The position numbers and the translations under genes were made by a program. From the NCBI RefSeq assembly GCF_030063415.1, contig NZ_JASITA010000025.1, positions 52,774 to 116,773 of the forward strand: a stretch of DNA of 64,000 nt, in the 5' to 3' direction. This DNA comes from Streptomyces sp. H27-C3. GTDB lineage: Bacteria; Actinomycetota; Actinomycetes; Streptomycetales; Streptomycetaceae. The notes below the pieces were generated by a model. That model saw nothing but the letters and a program-made list of their open reading frames with translations. It did not search any database and was not told where the DNA came from. Below are positions 19,733 through 27,693 of this stretch, piece after piece. Position 1 is the first letter of the stretch; the number at the start of each line of letters is the position of its first letter.

Positions 19733-19780
19733 CGACCTCCCCGGCGGCCGGGAGCCCGCTCCGCATCGCGGGGGAGGTCG
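19733..19780. mobile_element. 48-bp internally deleted palindromic element (copy D)
   Basis: Perfect 10-bp inverted ends CGACCTCCCC / GGGGAGGTCG, flanked by TAA at 19730-19732 and 19781-19783. It keeps the segment GCCGGGAGCCCGC found in the right half of copies B and C. It lies about 100 bases beyond the truncated end of the response-regulator relic. Confidence 0.65.
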
Positions 19781-19791
19781 TAAGGGGTGCG

Positions 19792-20487
19792 TCAGGACGG
19801 CGTGCGCGCCGCCGCGAGCAGGCGGGCCGTGTCGTCCGGGCAGATCAGCAGTGCGCCGCCGACGATCGTCAGGACCTCGCGCTCGGACGGGCTGTACGGG
19901 CCGTCCGCCAGGGCGATCCTGGCGCCCTGGAGCAGGATGGCCTCCCGGCCGACCGGGGCGAGGTGCGGGGCGAGCGGTTCGAGTGCCTCGTGCAGTTCGA
20001 TGGCGAGCGCGGCGCCGCAGGGTTCGGACGTCCCCTCGCACGCGCCGGGGAGGCGTCCGGTGTCGGCGGCCAGGGCCTCGATGAGGGTGGTGAGCTGGTC
20101 CTCGGTGCAGTCCTCGTATCCGGCGGCGCGGACCGCGGTGACGGCCGTTCTGCGGACCGCACGGGAATCGGTGCCGCCCGCGGCCAGCACGGCGAGCGCG
20201 ACCGTGTGGACGGCGTCGCGGAGCATCGCGGAGAAGCGCACGGTGGTGGGGTGGTCGAGAGCGTCGGTGCCGAAGTGGTTCTGGCAGGCGGCGCATTCGA
20301 CGACCGGGCCGGCGTAGCCGCGCGGCAGCAGTGGAATGCCGAGCACGGCGAAACGGCGGCGGCCGGTGCGACGGCGGAAGTTGCGGTCACCACCGCAATC
20401 GGGACAGAAGAACTCACCGTCACCGACAGTGGTCCAAGCGGTGCGAACGCCCCACATACTCAGTTTTCGGCCATGGGCTGGCAGCAC
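19792..20487 (-). CDS. Zinc-ribbon plus TerB-like domain protein
   Basis: I choose the GTG at 20487, six bases after GGAGG (231 residues); an ATG at 20457 would give 221. An N-terminal zinc ribbon has two Cys pairs, FFCPDCGGDRN and ECAACQNHF (about 35-80). The rest is alpha-helical and resembles the TerB tellurite-resistance fold: a DAVHTVALAVLAAGG helix, then VGREAILLQGARIALADGPYSPSEREVLTIVG, whose acidic loop (ADGPYSPSE) is the usual TerB pattern. The real role is unknown; no other ter genes are nearby, so tellurite resistance should not be assumed. Confidence 0.75.
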   Translation of the reverse strand: MLPAHGRKLSMWGVRTAWTTVGDGEFFCPDCGGDRNFRRRTGRRRFAVLGIPLLPRGYAGPVVECAACQNHFGTDALDHPTTVRFSAMLRDAVHTVALAVLAAGGTDSRAVRRTAVTAVRAAGYEDCTEDQLTTLIEALAADTGRLPGACEGTSEPCGAALAIELHEALEPLAPHLAPVGREAILLQGARIALADGPYSPSEREVLTIVGGALLICPDDTARLLAAARTPS

Positions 20488-20582
20488 GTCGCACCTCCGT
20501 AACGCTCCGGCAACACTGCCGCATTGACGTGATGTTAGCCACATCAGTGATGCGGCGTCAGCACCCTGTCACCGCACGAGCG

Positions 20583-20661
20583 GGCCCCGCACACCGTCGC
20601 GGGTGCGCGGGGCCGGAAAAACCTCAGGTCAAAGGGCGTCGGCCGAGTCGGTGGCGACTCG
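20583..20661 (-). terminator. Two hairpins downstream of leuA
   Basis: CGAGTCG/CGACTCG at 20644-20661 (7-bp stem) lies 35 bases past the leuA stop. A longer stem, GGCCCCGC...GCGGGGCC with one mismatch, lies at 20583-20614, and the minus strand between them contains TTTTT. Together they probably end leuA transcription. Confidence 0.5.
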
Positions 20662-20695
20662 AACACAAGATGAAGTCGCCCTGGCGCAAACCCCC

Positions 20696-22462
20696 TCAGC
20701 GGGCCGCCCTGTTCACTGCGGAGACGACCGCCTTCAGCGACGCGCGCGTGGTGTTGGCGTCGATACCGATGCCCCACAGCACCTGGCCGTCGATCGCGCA
20801 CTCGATGTACGAGGCGGCCTGGGCGCTCGCTCCCTCGCTCATCGTGTGCTCCTGGTAGTCGAGCAGCCTGGCGTCCACGCCGACGGCGGCCAGCGCGTCG
20901 AAGAAGGCCGAGATCGGACCATTGCCGGTGCCGGTCAGCACGGTGTCCGTGCCGTCGACGACCGCCTCGACAGTCAGGGTGTCGACGCCGTCGGTGTCGG
21001 TGGTGGTCTGGCCCGAGCGCAGCTGGACGCGCCCCCAGCGGGCCGTCGTGTCCTCCGGGCTGGGCAGGTACTCGTCCTGGAAGGCCGACCAGATCGCCTT
21101 GGGTGTGACCTCGCCGCCCTCCGCGTCCGTCTTCGCCTGGATGATCCGGGAGAAGTCGATCTGCATGCGGCGCGGCAGGTCCAGCTTGTGGTCGTTCTTC
21201 AGGACGTACGCGATGCCGCCCTTGCCGGACTGCGAGTTGACCCGGATGACCGCCTCGTAGGAGCGGCCCACGTCCTTGGGGTCGATGGGCAGGTAGGGCA
21301 CCGCCCACTCGATCTCGTCCACCGTCTTGCCCTGGGCGGCCGCGTCGGCCTCCATGGCGTCGAAGCCCTTCTTGATGGCGTCCTGGTGGGAGCCGGAGAA
21401 GGCGGTGTAGACCAGGTCGCCCGCGTAGGGGTGGCGGGGGTGGATCTCCATCTGGTTGCAGTACTCGGAGGTGCGGCGGATGTCGTCGATCTGCGAGAAG
21501 TCGATCTGCGGGTCGACGCCCTGGCTGAAGAGGTTCATGCCCAGGGTGACCAGGTCGACGTTGCCGGTGCGCTCGCCCTGTCCGAACAGGCAGCCCTCGA
21601 CGCGGTCCGCGCCGGCCATGATCGCCAGCTCGGCGGCGGCGACGGCGGTGCCGCGGTCGTTGTGCGGGTGGACCGACAGCGCGATGAACTCGCGGCGCGA
21701 CAGCCGGCGCGACATCCACTCGAAGCGGTCGGCGTGCGTGGACGGCGTGGAGCGCTCCACGGTGGCGGGCAGGTTCAGGATGATCTCCCGGCCCGCCTCC
21801 GGCTGCCAGACGTCCATGACGCCCTCGCAGACCTCCAGCGCGAAGTCCAGCTCGGTGTCGGTGAAGATCTCCGGGCTGTACTGGTAGCCGAACACGGTCT
21901 CCGGGCCCAGCAGCTTCTCGGCGTACTCGACGACCAGCCGCGTACCGTCCACGGCGATCTGCTTGACCTGCTCCTTGGAGCCGCGGAAGACAACCCGGCG
22001 GAAGGTCGGCGCCGTCGCGTTGTACAGGTGGACGGTGGCCCGGTGGGCGCCGCGCAGCGACTCGACGGTGCGCTCGATCAGCTCTTCGCGGGCCTGGGTG
22101 AGGACCGAGATCGTCACGTCGTCGGGGATCGCGCCCTCTTCGATGATGGAGCGTACGAAGTTGAAGTCGGTCTCGCCGGAGGACGGGAAACCGACCTCGA
22201 TCTCCTTGTAGCCCATGCGCACCAGCAGGTCGAACATCTCGCGCTTGCGGGTCGGCGACATGGGGTCGATCAGCGCCTGGTTGCCGTCGCGCAGGTCGGT
22301 CGAGAGCCAGCGCGGCGCCTTGGTGATGCGCCCGTTGGGCCAGCTGCGGTCGGCGATGTCCACGGCGTCGTACGGGCCGTACTTGCCGATGGGCATGCCG
22401 GACGGCTGCTGGGTGTGCGTGGCGTTGGTGACCGGCGTGGGGCGGCCGGCGGGGCTGTTCAT
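20696..22462 (-). CDS. leuA: 2-isopropylmalate synthase
   Basis: First committed step of leucine synthesis: acetyl-CoA + 2-oxoisovalerate. 588 residues, the long actinobacterial type. Seen: LSTDLRDGNQALIDPM (about 53-68, metal/substrate site), GFPSSGETDFNFVR, SVHPHNDRGTAVAAAELA (about 265-282, metal His pair), GCLFGQGERTGNVDL, and a C-terminal regulatory domain with VVDGTDTVLTGTGNGPISAFFDAL and SEGASAQAASYIEC for leucine feedback. A leader peptide with four Leu codons lies 87 bases upstream (22549-22596), arguing for attenuation on top of feedback. Confidence 0.97.
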   Translation of the reverse strand: MNSPAGRPTPVTNATHTQQPSGMPIGKYGPYDAVDIADRSWPNGRITKAPRWLSTDLRDGNQALIDPMSPTRKREMFDLLVRMGYKEIEVGFPSSGETDFNFVRSIIEEGAIPDDVTISVLTQAREELIERTVESLRGAHRATVHLYNATAPTFRRVVFRGSKEQVKQIAVDGTRLVVEYAEKLLGPETVFGYQYSPEIFTDTELDFALEVCEGVMDVWQPEAGREIILNLPATVERSTPSTHADRFEWMSRRLSRREFIALSVHPHNDRGTAVAAAELAIMAGADRVEGCLFGQGERTGNVDLVTLGMNLFSQGVDPQIDFSQIDDIRRTSEYCNQMEIHPRHPYAGDLVYTAFSGSHQDAIKKGFDAMEADAAAQGKTVDEIEWAVPYLPIDPKDVGRSYEAVIRVNSQSGKGGIAYVLKNDHKLDLPRRMQIDFSRIIQAKTDAEGGEVTPKAIWSAFQDEYLPSPEDTTARWGRVQLRSGQTTTDTDGVDTLTVEAVVDGTDTVLTGTGNGPISAFFDALAAVGVDARLLDYQEHTMSEGASAQAASYIECAIDGQVLWGIGIDANTTRASLKAVVSAVNRAAR

Positions 22463-22524
22463 GGCGTAGGGCTCCTCGGTGTCCAGCGGTGGGACGGCCG
22501 ACTGTGTCGCTGCAGCACCAGACT

Positions 22525-22567
22525 CCGCGGGGAGGGGGTCGGCCTGTACTACAGACCCTCGCCGCGG
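22525..22567 (-). promoter_or_regulatory. leuA attenuator hairpin
   Basis: On the minus strand CCGCGG and GAGGGTC (22554-22567) can pair with GACCC, CTC and CCGCGG (22525-22540), a long GC stem that includes the leader-peptide stop. A smaller palindrome CTGTAGTACAG sits in the loop. Ribosome stalling at the Leu codons would decide whether this stem forms. No U-run follows, so the off-signal may be structural or Rho-linked. Confidence 0.55.
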
Positions 22568-22596
22568 CAGCTAAGGAGGAGCAGCCCGTAACGCAT
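22549..22596 (-). CDS. leuA leader peptide (MRYGLLLLSCRGEGL)
   Basis: A 15-residue reading frame, ATG at 22596 to TAG at 22549, with four consecutive leucine codons (CTG CTC CTC CTT) and a fifth before the stop. GGA lies about seven bases before the ATG. Position (87 bases before leuA), Leu content and the hairpin over its stop match classical leader-peptide attenuation, which is known for leucine genes in actinobacteria. Translation itself is inferred. Confidence 0.75.
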   Translation of the reverse strand: MRYGLLLLSCRGEGL

Positions 22597-22730
22597 GATG
22601 TTCCGCAGCCTAGCTCAGGGGCGCCGAGGGCGCGGGCCCGTATCAGTATGCGATATCAAGCATCCGTAACGGTAGAACAGTGACCCTTCACTCGATTTCA
22701 CCAATCATGGTGGCAACTAGTGACAGCGGC

Positions 22731-23816
22731 ATGACCCGGTGCCACATTGCCGCCATGAACGTCTTCCATCCCGCTTTCTGCACCATCATCCCGCCGCATG
22801 TCCTCGACAAGCTGGCCCAGGCCGAGGACCCCGCGCTCGCAGGCCCCGCCCGCCGCACCCTCGAAGCGGACGCCGCCCGGCGCACCCACCGCCGACTGAC
22901 CACGGTCCTCGGCTCGCCGCCGGTCGCGGCGCCCATGGGCGCCGCCGAGGGCAAGCCCCAGCGGACCATCCACGACGCGAAGAACAAGACCGACCTGCCC
23001 GGCCACAAAGTCCGCGGCGAGGGCGACAAACCCGGCAAAGACGCGACCGTCAACCGCGCGTACGCGGGCCTCGGCGCCACCTACGAGCTGCTGAACAAGG
23101 CCTTCTCGCGCAATTCGATCGACGACAGCGGGCTGCCGCTCATCGGGACCGTCCACTTCGACGAGCAGTACGGGAACGCCTTCTGGGACGGCACCCAGAT
23201 GGTCTTCGGCGACGGCGACGGCGAGATCTTCCTCGATTTCACCCTCCCGGTGGACGTCATCGCCCACGAGCTGGCCCACGGCCTGACCCAGTACACGGCC
23301 AACTTCACGTACTTCGGCCAGCCCGGCGCGCTCAACGAGTCCGTCTCGGACGTCTTCGGCTCCCTGGTCAAGCAGTACGTCAACGACCAGACCGCCGACC
23401 AGGCCGACTGGCTGATCGGCGCGGGCCTGCTGGCCGAACGCGTCAACGGAGTGGCCCTGCGCTCCATGAAGGCCCCCGGCACGGCGTACGACGACGACGT
23501 GCTCGGCAAGGACCCGCAGCCCGCGACGATGGACGAGTACGTCCGTACCGGCCGGGACAACGGTGGTGTCCACATCAACTCCGGCATCCCGAACCGTGCC
23601 TTCTACCTGCTCGCCGAGGCTCTCGGCGGCAAGGCGTGGGAGCGGGCGGGACGGATCTGGTACGACACGATCACCAGCGGGGAGCTCCAGGTCGACGCGA
23701 GCTTCGCCGACTTCGCCCGGGTCTCCGTGGCCGCCGCGCACGCGCGTTTCGGCGACGGAGAGGAGCACGGAGCGCTGCTGAAGGCGTGGTCCCAGGTCGG
23801 GGTGCCTACCGGCTGA
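22731..23816 (+). CDS. M4 (thermolysin/protealysin-type) metalloprotease
   Basis: 361 residues from the ATG at 22731; an ATG at 22755 is also possible and neither has a clear ribosome site. No signal peptide. The start has the short protealysin-type propeptide motif HPAFCTIIPPHVLDKLA (about 13-29), then the catalytic domain: zinc ligands H179 and H183 in HELAH with catalytic E180, third ligand E203 in LNESVSD, and the transition-state His281 in HINSGIPNRAF. All catalytic residues are present. As in protealysins, the next gene is an emfourin-like inhibitor, 25 bases downstream. Likely an intracellular or non-classically exported protease. Role unknown. Confidence 0.92.
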   Translation: MTRCHIAAMNVFHPAFCTIIPPHVLDKLAQAEDPALAGPARRTLEADAARRTHRRLTTVLGSPPVAAPMGAAEGKPQRTIHDAKNKTDLPGHKVRGEGDKPGKDATVNRAYAGLGATYELLNKAFSRNSIDDSGLPLIGTVHFDEQYGNAFWDGTQMVFGDGDGEIFLDFTLPVDVIAHELAHGLTQYTANFTYFGQPGALNESVSDVFGSLVKQYVNDQTADQADWLIGAGLLAERVNGVALRSMKAPGTAYDDDVLGKDPQPATMDEYVRTGRDNGGVHINSGIPNRAFYLLAEALGGKAWERAGRIWYDTITSGELQVDASFADFARVSVAAAHARFGDGEEHGALLKAWSQVGVPTG

Positions 23817-23841
23817 GCCGTATCCGTACTAGACAGGACCC

Positions 23842-24108
23842 ATGCGTATTCAAGTGCGGCGCACGGGAGGATTCGCCGGCATCGAGCGCCATGCCGAGGT
23901 GGAGACCTCGGGACGGCCCGATGCCGGTGAGTGGCACGCCCTGGCCGACGAGGCGGTGGCCTCCGGCCGGAGCACGCCGCCGCTCGGGGTGCCGGACGGA
24001 TTCAGCTACCGGATCACCATCGACGGCAAGACCGTCTACTGCGCGGACCCACGGTTGGGCGAGGCGCAGCGCCGGCTCATCTCGCGGGTCCTGAAAGAAG
24101 GCGTGTAG
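23842..24108 (+). CDS. Emfourin-like protealysin inhibitor
   Basis: 88 residues: MRIQVRRTGGFAGIERHAEVET ... PDGFSYRITIDGKTVYCADPRL ... LISRVLKEGV. This small fold, placed right after an M4 protease of the protealysin type, is that of emfourin, a slow tight-binding inhibitor of the neighbouring protease. CAGGACCC lies just before the ATG. A single-operon pair lets the cell keep the protease silent inside. The assignment is by sequence look and neighbourhood, not by search. Confidence 0.8.
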   Translation: MRIQVRRTGGFAGIERHAEVETSGRPDAGEWHALADEAVASGRSTPPLGVPDGFSYRITIDGKTVYCADPRLGEAQRRLISRVLKEGV

Positions 24109-24126
24109 CGGACCTCCAGTGATCTG

Positions 24127-24975
24127 ATGCGCGGTATGACCCTTGTGACGACCGACGCTTCCGATGCTGCCGCGCTCGCCGACTTCGAGCGCTATTACGA
24201 CGCCGTACCGCGCTCCGCCGCGCGCGCCGAGGGCTTCGGTCCGCTGACCCTGTTCGTACGCGACCCCGACGGCGCGGGCTTTCCCTACTACGCCCGGCCC
24301 ACACTGGGCTGGACCGGCGCCCCGGTGACCGCCGAGGCGGTGGAGCGGGTCAGGGCGCGGCAGCGGGATCTCGGCGTGCCCGAGACGTTCGAGTGGGTGC
24401 CGGAGACGACACCGGCCCTGCGCCCGGCTCTGGAGGAGAGCGGGCTCGCGGTGCGGAAACGTTGGCTGATGCTCCTGGACGACAGGGGCGCGGCCCCGGC
24501 GCCGCATCCGCTGGTGCGCCTGCTGCGGGCCGACGACCCGGCCCTGCCCGGCGCGCTCGCCGTGCCGCATCTGGCCTTCGCCGAACTCGGCACGGCGGTG
24601 GGGGCCGCGGGCGCCGACGAGCTGGCCGCCATGATCGCCTCCCAGCGGGGCGACGGCTCGGTGGAGCGGATCGCCGGCCGGATCGGGGCCGGGCAGTCCG
24701 TGGTGGCCGCGGCCGTCGATGGCGGTGTGGTGCTGTGCTCGGGCCAGTACCTCCCGGTCGGCACGGTCAGCGAGATCGTCGGCATCGGCACGCTGCCGAC
24801 GGCGCGGCGCCGCGGGCTGGCCGTCTCGGTCACGGCGGCGCTGACCTCGGACGCGCGGTCGCGCGGCATCGACACGATCTTCCTGACGGCCACGGACGAA
24901 GCGGTGGCGCGGATCTACTCGCGGGTCGGCTTCCGGCACATCGGGACGTCGATGGAGGCGGCGGTCGCGGAGTAG
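24127..24975 (+). CDS. GNAT-family N-acetyltransferase
   Basis: 282 residues; the ATG at 24127 or at 24136 may be the start. The C-terminal half has the acetyl-CoA-binding pattern SEIVGIGTLPTARRRGLAVSVTAALTSDARSRGIDTIFLTATDEAVARIYSRVGFRHIG, with TARRRGLA as the pyrophosphate loop and YSRVGF as the closing motif. The N-terminal half is a second, weaker GNAT-like region. It follows the inhibitor gene by 18 bases, so it may be cotranscribed. Substrate unknown. Confidence 0.87.
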   Translation: MRGMTLVTTDASDAAALADFERYYDAVPRSAARAEGFGPLTLFVRDPDGAGFPYYARPTLGWTGAPVTAEAVERVRARQRDLGVPETFEWVPETTPALRPALEESGLAVRKRWLMLLDDRGAAPAPHPLVRLLRADDPALPGALAVPHLAFAELGTAVGAAGADELAAMIASQRGDGSVERIAGRIGAGQSVVAAAVDGGVVLCSGQYLPVGTVSEIVGIGTLPTARRRGLAVSVTAALTSDARSRGIDTIFLTATDEAVARIYSRVGFRHIGTSMEAAVAE

Positions 24976-24995
24976 CCCGCGGCCCCGGGCGGGCC

Positions 24996-25445
24996 TCAGA
25001 CCCCGGCTTCGCCCTCGGGTCCTGTGAAGTCGTACTCGTCCACGGCCAGGTCGGCCCCGGTGTCGACGAGGAAACGCAGCATCTCCGTGGACACCAGCCA
25101 GCCGTGCGTCGCGACCTCGGTGGCCGAGTTCCGGTACTCGCGCACCACTTGAAGGACCGCCCCGCCGTCCTCGCCCTCTTCTTTCGCGAGTTGGGCGGCG
25201 AGGGCGGCGATCTCGTCCCGGTAGATCAGCAGCCGGCCCAGGACCCGCTCCATCTGCTCGTCGACAGGGAGGTCGGGGTCCCGGCACTCGACGACCCATC
25301 GGTGGTGCCTGGGCACATCGTGTTCCGGGAACTCGCTGCCGCGGACCGAGGTCCCGTCGGGGGTGAGGCCGAGCCGGGCCGTCATCGCGTCCGCGGTCGT
25401 CTCCTTGCTGTACAGAGCGAAGTAGACGTACTGATCGAGGTGCAT
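24996..25445 (-). CDS. DUF4279 family protein
   Basis: 149 residues, acidic, starting MHLDQYVYFALYSKETTADAMTARLGLTP, the typical DUF4279 opening, with RHHRWVVEC in the middle. No catalytic motif is seen and the family function is unknown. It converges on the acetyltransferase gene (20 bases between) and lies downstream of era in the same direction, 47 bases past the era stop. Confidence 0.75.
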   Translation of the reverse strand: MHLDQYVYFALYSKETTADAMTARLGLTPDGTSVRGSEFPEHDVPRHHRWVVECRDPDLPVDEQMERVLGRLLIYRDEIAALAAQLAKEEGEDGGAVLQVVREYRNSATEVATHGWLVSTEMLRFLVDTGADLAVDEYDFTGPEGEAGV

Positions 25446-25492
25446 CGCGTGACCGTACCCGTTGGCACGGTCACGCCCTCGACCCCTGAGGC

Positions 25493-26434
25493 CTAGAAGC
25501 CGAGCTTCCGCAGCTGCTTCGGGTCGCGCTGCCAGTCCTTCGCGACCTTGACGTGCAGGTCGAGGAAGACCGGCGTACCCAGCAGCGCCTCGATGTGCTT
25601 GCGGGACTTCGTCCCGACGTCCTTCAGGCGCTGACCCTTCGGGCCGATGATGATGCCCTTCTGGCTCGGACGCTCGATGAACACATTCGCGTGAATGTCC
25701 AGCAGCGGCCGGTCCGCGGGCCGCCCCTCGCGCGGCAGCATCTCCTCGACGACCACCGCGATGGAGTGCGGCAGCTCGTCGCGCACACCCTCCAGCGCCG
25801 CCTCACGGATCAGCTCCGCGATCATGACCATCTCGGGCTCGTCGGTGAGGTCGCCCTCCGGGTACAGCGGCGGGCTCTCCGGCAGCAGCGGGATCAGCAG
25901 ATCGGCGAGCAGGCCGACCTGCTCGCCGCCGACGGCCGAGACCGGAACGATCTCCTGCCACTCGAAGCCGAGCTCCTTGGAGAGCTGATCGAGAGCGATG
26001 AGCTGCTCCGCGAGCTGCCGCGAGTCGACCAGGTCCGTCTTGGTGACGATCGCGATCTTCGGGGTCTTCTTGATCCCTGCGAGTTCCTTGACGATGAACT
26101 TGTCACCGGGGCCGAGCTTCTGGTCGGCGGGCAGGCAGAAGCCGATCACGTCGACCTGGGCCCAGGTGGTGCGTACGACGTCGTTGAGCCGCTCGCCCAG
26201 CAGGGTGCGCGGCTTGTGCAGCCCAGGGGTGTCGACCAGGATCAGCTGCGCCTCGGGCCGGTGCACGATGCCGCGCACGGTGTGGCGGGTGGTCTGCGGA
26301 CGGCTGGAGGTGATGGCCACCTTCTGGCCGACCAGAGCGTTCGTCAGGGTGGACTTGCCCGCGTTGGGGCGACCGACGAAGCAGGCGAAGCCGGCTCTGT
26401 GGGGGGCTTCGGATGCGTGGGTGCTAGCGCTCAT
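25493..26434 (-). CDS. era: GTPase Era
   Basis: Binds 16S rRNA and helps mature the small ribosomal subunit. The start is the ATG at 26434 (MSASTHASEAPHRAGF), with GGGAG 11 bases before; an ATG at 26443 is too close to that site. 313 residues. G1 GRPNAGKST (about 19), the G2 region TTRHTVRG, G3 DTPG, G4 TKTD, G5 region SAVGG; a KH RNA-binding domain with IIIGPKGQRLKDVG near the end. Complete. It lies next to a cytidine-deaminase-like gene, as in other Streptomyces. Confidence 0.96.
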   Translation of the reverse strand: MSASTHASEAPHRAGFACFVGRPNAGKSTLTNALVGQKVAITSSRPQTTRHTVRGIVHRPEAQLILVDTPGLHKPRTLLGERLNDVVRTTWAQVDVIGFCLPADQKLGPGDKFIVKELAGIKKTPKIAIVTKTDLVDSRQLAEQLIALDQLSKELGFEWQEIVPVSAVGGEQVGLLADLLIPLLPESPPLYPEGDLTDEPEMVMIAELIREAALEGVRDELPHSIAVVVEEMLPREGRPADRPLLDIHANVFIERPSQKGIIIGPKGQRLKDVGTKSRKHIEALLGTPVFLDLHVKVAKDWQRDPKQLRKLGF

Positions 26435-26869
26435 GGGGCCCATTCTCCCCGATCGCCCGCGCCGCGCTGACCAGAGGCCCGAGAAGCACAGCGCGCACGG
26501 CGGCGTACGCGCCCCCCGGCGGCTCCCGTCGCGGCCCGGCGCCGGTGCCACGGCGAGCGGCCGGGGCGGGACGGAGAAGCGGACGGCGGCTCTCTCGCGC
26601 GTCGCGCCGGTCCCGACGGCCGTCGGGAGCCTGACCTCGCCCCATGCGAGTCGGGGCACTCCCGCCCGGGGCTTCCCCGGGCGCACCTGCCGATCGGGCA
26701 GCGGCTCGGCGGGGATCTTCTTCAGCCCGCTGGAGGGCGGCCTACACGGGGAAGGAGATCTCGGCCCCGAGGTCGACGAGGTCGACGAGGTCGACTTTTG
26801 GACGAGTGGGATCGGGGTGACGTCGCCCAACTCGTCCGGAGGTGGTGCGGGGGTGGTGCGGGGGCCTGC
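26435..26869. other. Gene-free stretch upstream of era
   Basis: I find no convincing gene here. Three exact tandem copies of the 9-mer GAGGTCGAC lie at 26769-26795. The era promoter is expected between about 26450 and 26750, but no clear boxes are visible in this very GC-rich sequence. Confidence 0.5.
26769..26795. repeat. 9-bp unit in three tandem copies
   Basis: GAGGTCGAC repeated exactly at 26769, 26778 and 26787. It lies between era and the cytidine-deaminase-like gene. A replication-slippage array or a small regulator's binding cluster. Confidence 0.6.
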
Positions 26870-27226
26870 TCAACCCGCGGTGACCGTCGCGCGCAGCTCC
26901 CCGTCCGGGCCGGCCACCAGCACCGGCGCCGCGGGTCCGCCCAGGTCACGTACCGCCGCGCGGTCCTCGTCCGACGCGCTCCGCGCCTCGGTGACCACGG
27001 CCGCGGCCTCCAGCGACTTCGCGCCACTGGCGACGGCCATCGCGACGGCGGTCCGCAGGGCACTGAGCTTCAGCGAGTCCAGCTCCACGGTCCCGGCGAC
27101 GTACGTCCGCCCGGTCTCGTCGCGCACGGCCGCACCCTCCGCGACCCCGTTGCGGGTACGGGCACTGCGCGCCAGCGTGATGATCTTGCGGTCCTCGGGG
27201 CCGAGCTCGGTGTTCTGCGTCGTCAT
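26870..27226 (-). CDS. Cytidine-deaminase-like protein lacking the catalytic motifs
   Basis: 118 residues (MTTQNTELGPEDRKIITLARSARTRNGVAEGAAVRDETGRTYVAG). The first half follows the cytidine deaminase fold. The zinc and catalytic residues (C/HAE and PCxxC) are missing: where CAE should be the sequence reads VELDSLKLSALRTAVAMAVASGA, and no PCGAC loop follows. It probably cannot deaminate. It sits near era in Streptomyces and may keep a non-enzymatic role. Copy B of the palindromic element begins 14 bases upstream of the start. Confidence 0.75.
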   Translation of the reverse strand: MTTQNTELGPEDRKIITLARSARTRNGVAEGAAVRDETGRTYVAGTVELDSLKLSALRTAVAMAVASGAKSLEAAAVVTEARSASDEDRAAVRDLGGPAAPVLVAGPDGELRATVTAG

Positions 27227-27239
27227 GACCCGAGCATAA

Positions 27240-27399
27240 CGACCTGGGGGGCAATGGAGCGTGGATCAGCGAGCGGCGTCCTGCGGCTTCGCATCTTAGG
27301 CGGAGGAGGGAGGCGACGCGGAGCGTCGTCGACCGACGACAACGCCGGAGGCGGAGCCGCAGGGCGCCGGGAGCCCGCGCACTATTGCCCCCCAGGTCG
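27240..27399 (+). mobile_element. 160-bp palindromic MITE-like element (copy B)
   Basis: Perfect 16-bp inverted ends (CGACCTGGGGGGCAAT at 27240-27255; complement at 27384-27399), flanked by TAA at 27237-27239 and 27400-27402 as a target duplication. The interior carries the shared core GACGCGGAGCGTCGTCGACC. Nearly identical over its full length to copy C, in opposite orientation. Non-coding. Confidence 0.85.
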
Positions 27400-27509
27400 T
27401 AAGGAGCGGGCGCGCTCAGCCCGCGACCGGGTACATCGAGCCGCGCCGGCCTTCGGGCGACGCCGGCCACTCCAGCTTGGCCGCCGTGTCCGCCTCAGGG
27501 AGCGGGGTG

Positions 27510-27683
27510 CGCAGGACGATCGACAGGTCCGGCGTCCCGCTGCTCGGCGTGCTGGCAGCGACGCAGGGTGAACTCTTCGACGGCGTGCGGACGGCGCCGG
27601 CCGTGGACGCGGTGATCCTGCTGGCCGCCGCGGGTCCGGTCGCGGCGGGACTGCTCGCCGGGCGCACCCGGCAGCGGCGTTGA
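27510..27683 (+). pseudogene. Possible C-terminal fragment of an MFS transporter
   Basis: Reads like a final hydrophobic helix and short basic tail (AGLLAGRTRQRR). No start, no ribosome site and no upstream remainder. Resemblance is weak, so this may be chance. It sits beside copy B of the palindromic element. Confidence 0.3.
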
Positions 27684-27693
27684 GACAGGTGGT

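Larger units (their letters stand above)
27227..27693. other. Gene-poor stretch: palindromic element plus possible transporter relic
   Basis: This stretch holds copy B of the 160-bp element (27240-27399). Downstream, around 27510-27683 on the plus strand, the frame reads GVPLLGVLAATQGELFDGVRTAPAVDAVILLAAAGPVAAGLLAGR, which resembles the last helix region of a DHA2 MFS transporter. There is no start or upstream part. I treat it as a decayed fragment at most. Confidence 0.4.

Noticed and set aside
19792..20487. A full tellurite-resistance (ter) operon
   Set aside because: Only one TerB-like gene with a zinc ribbon is present; no terA, terC, terD or terE neighbours.
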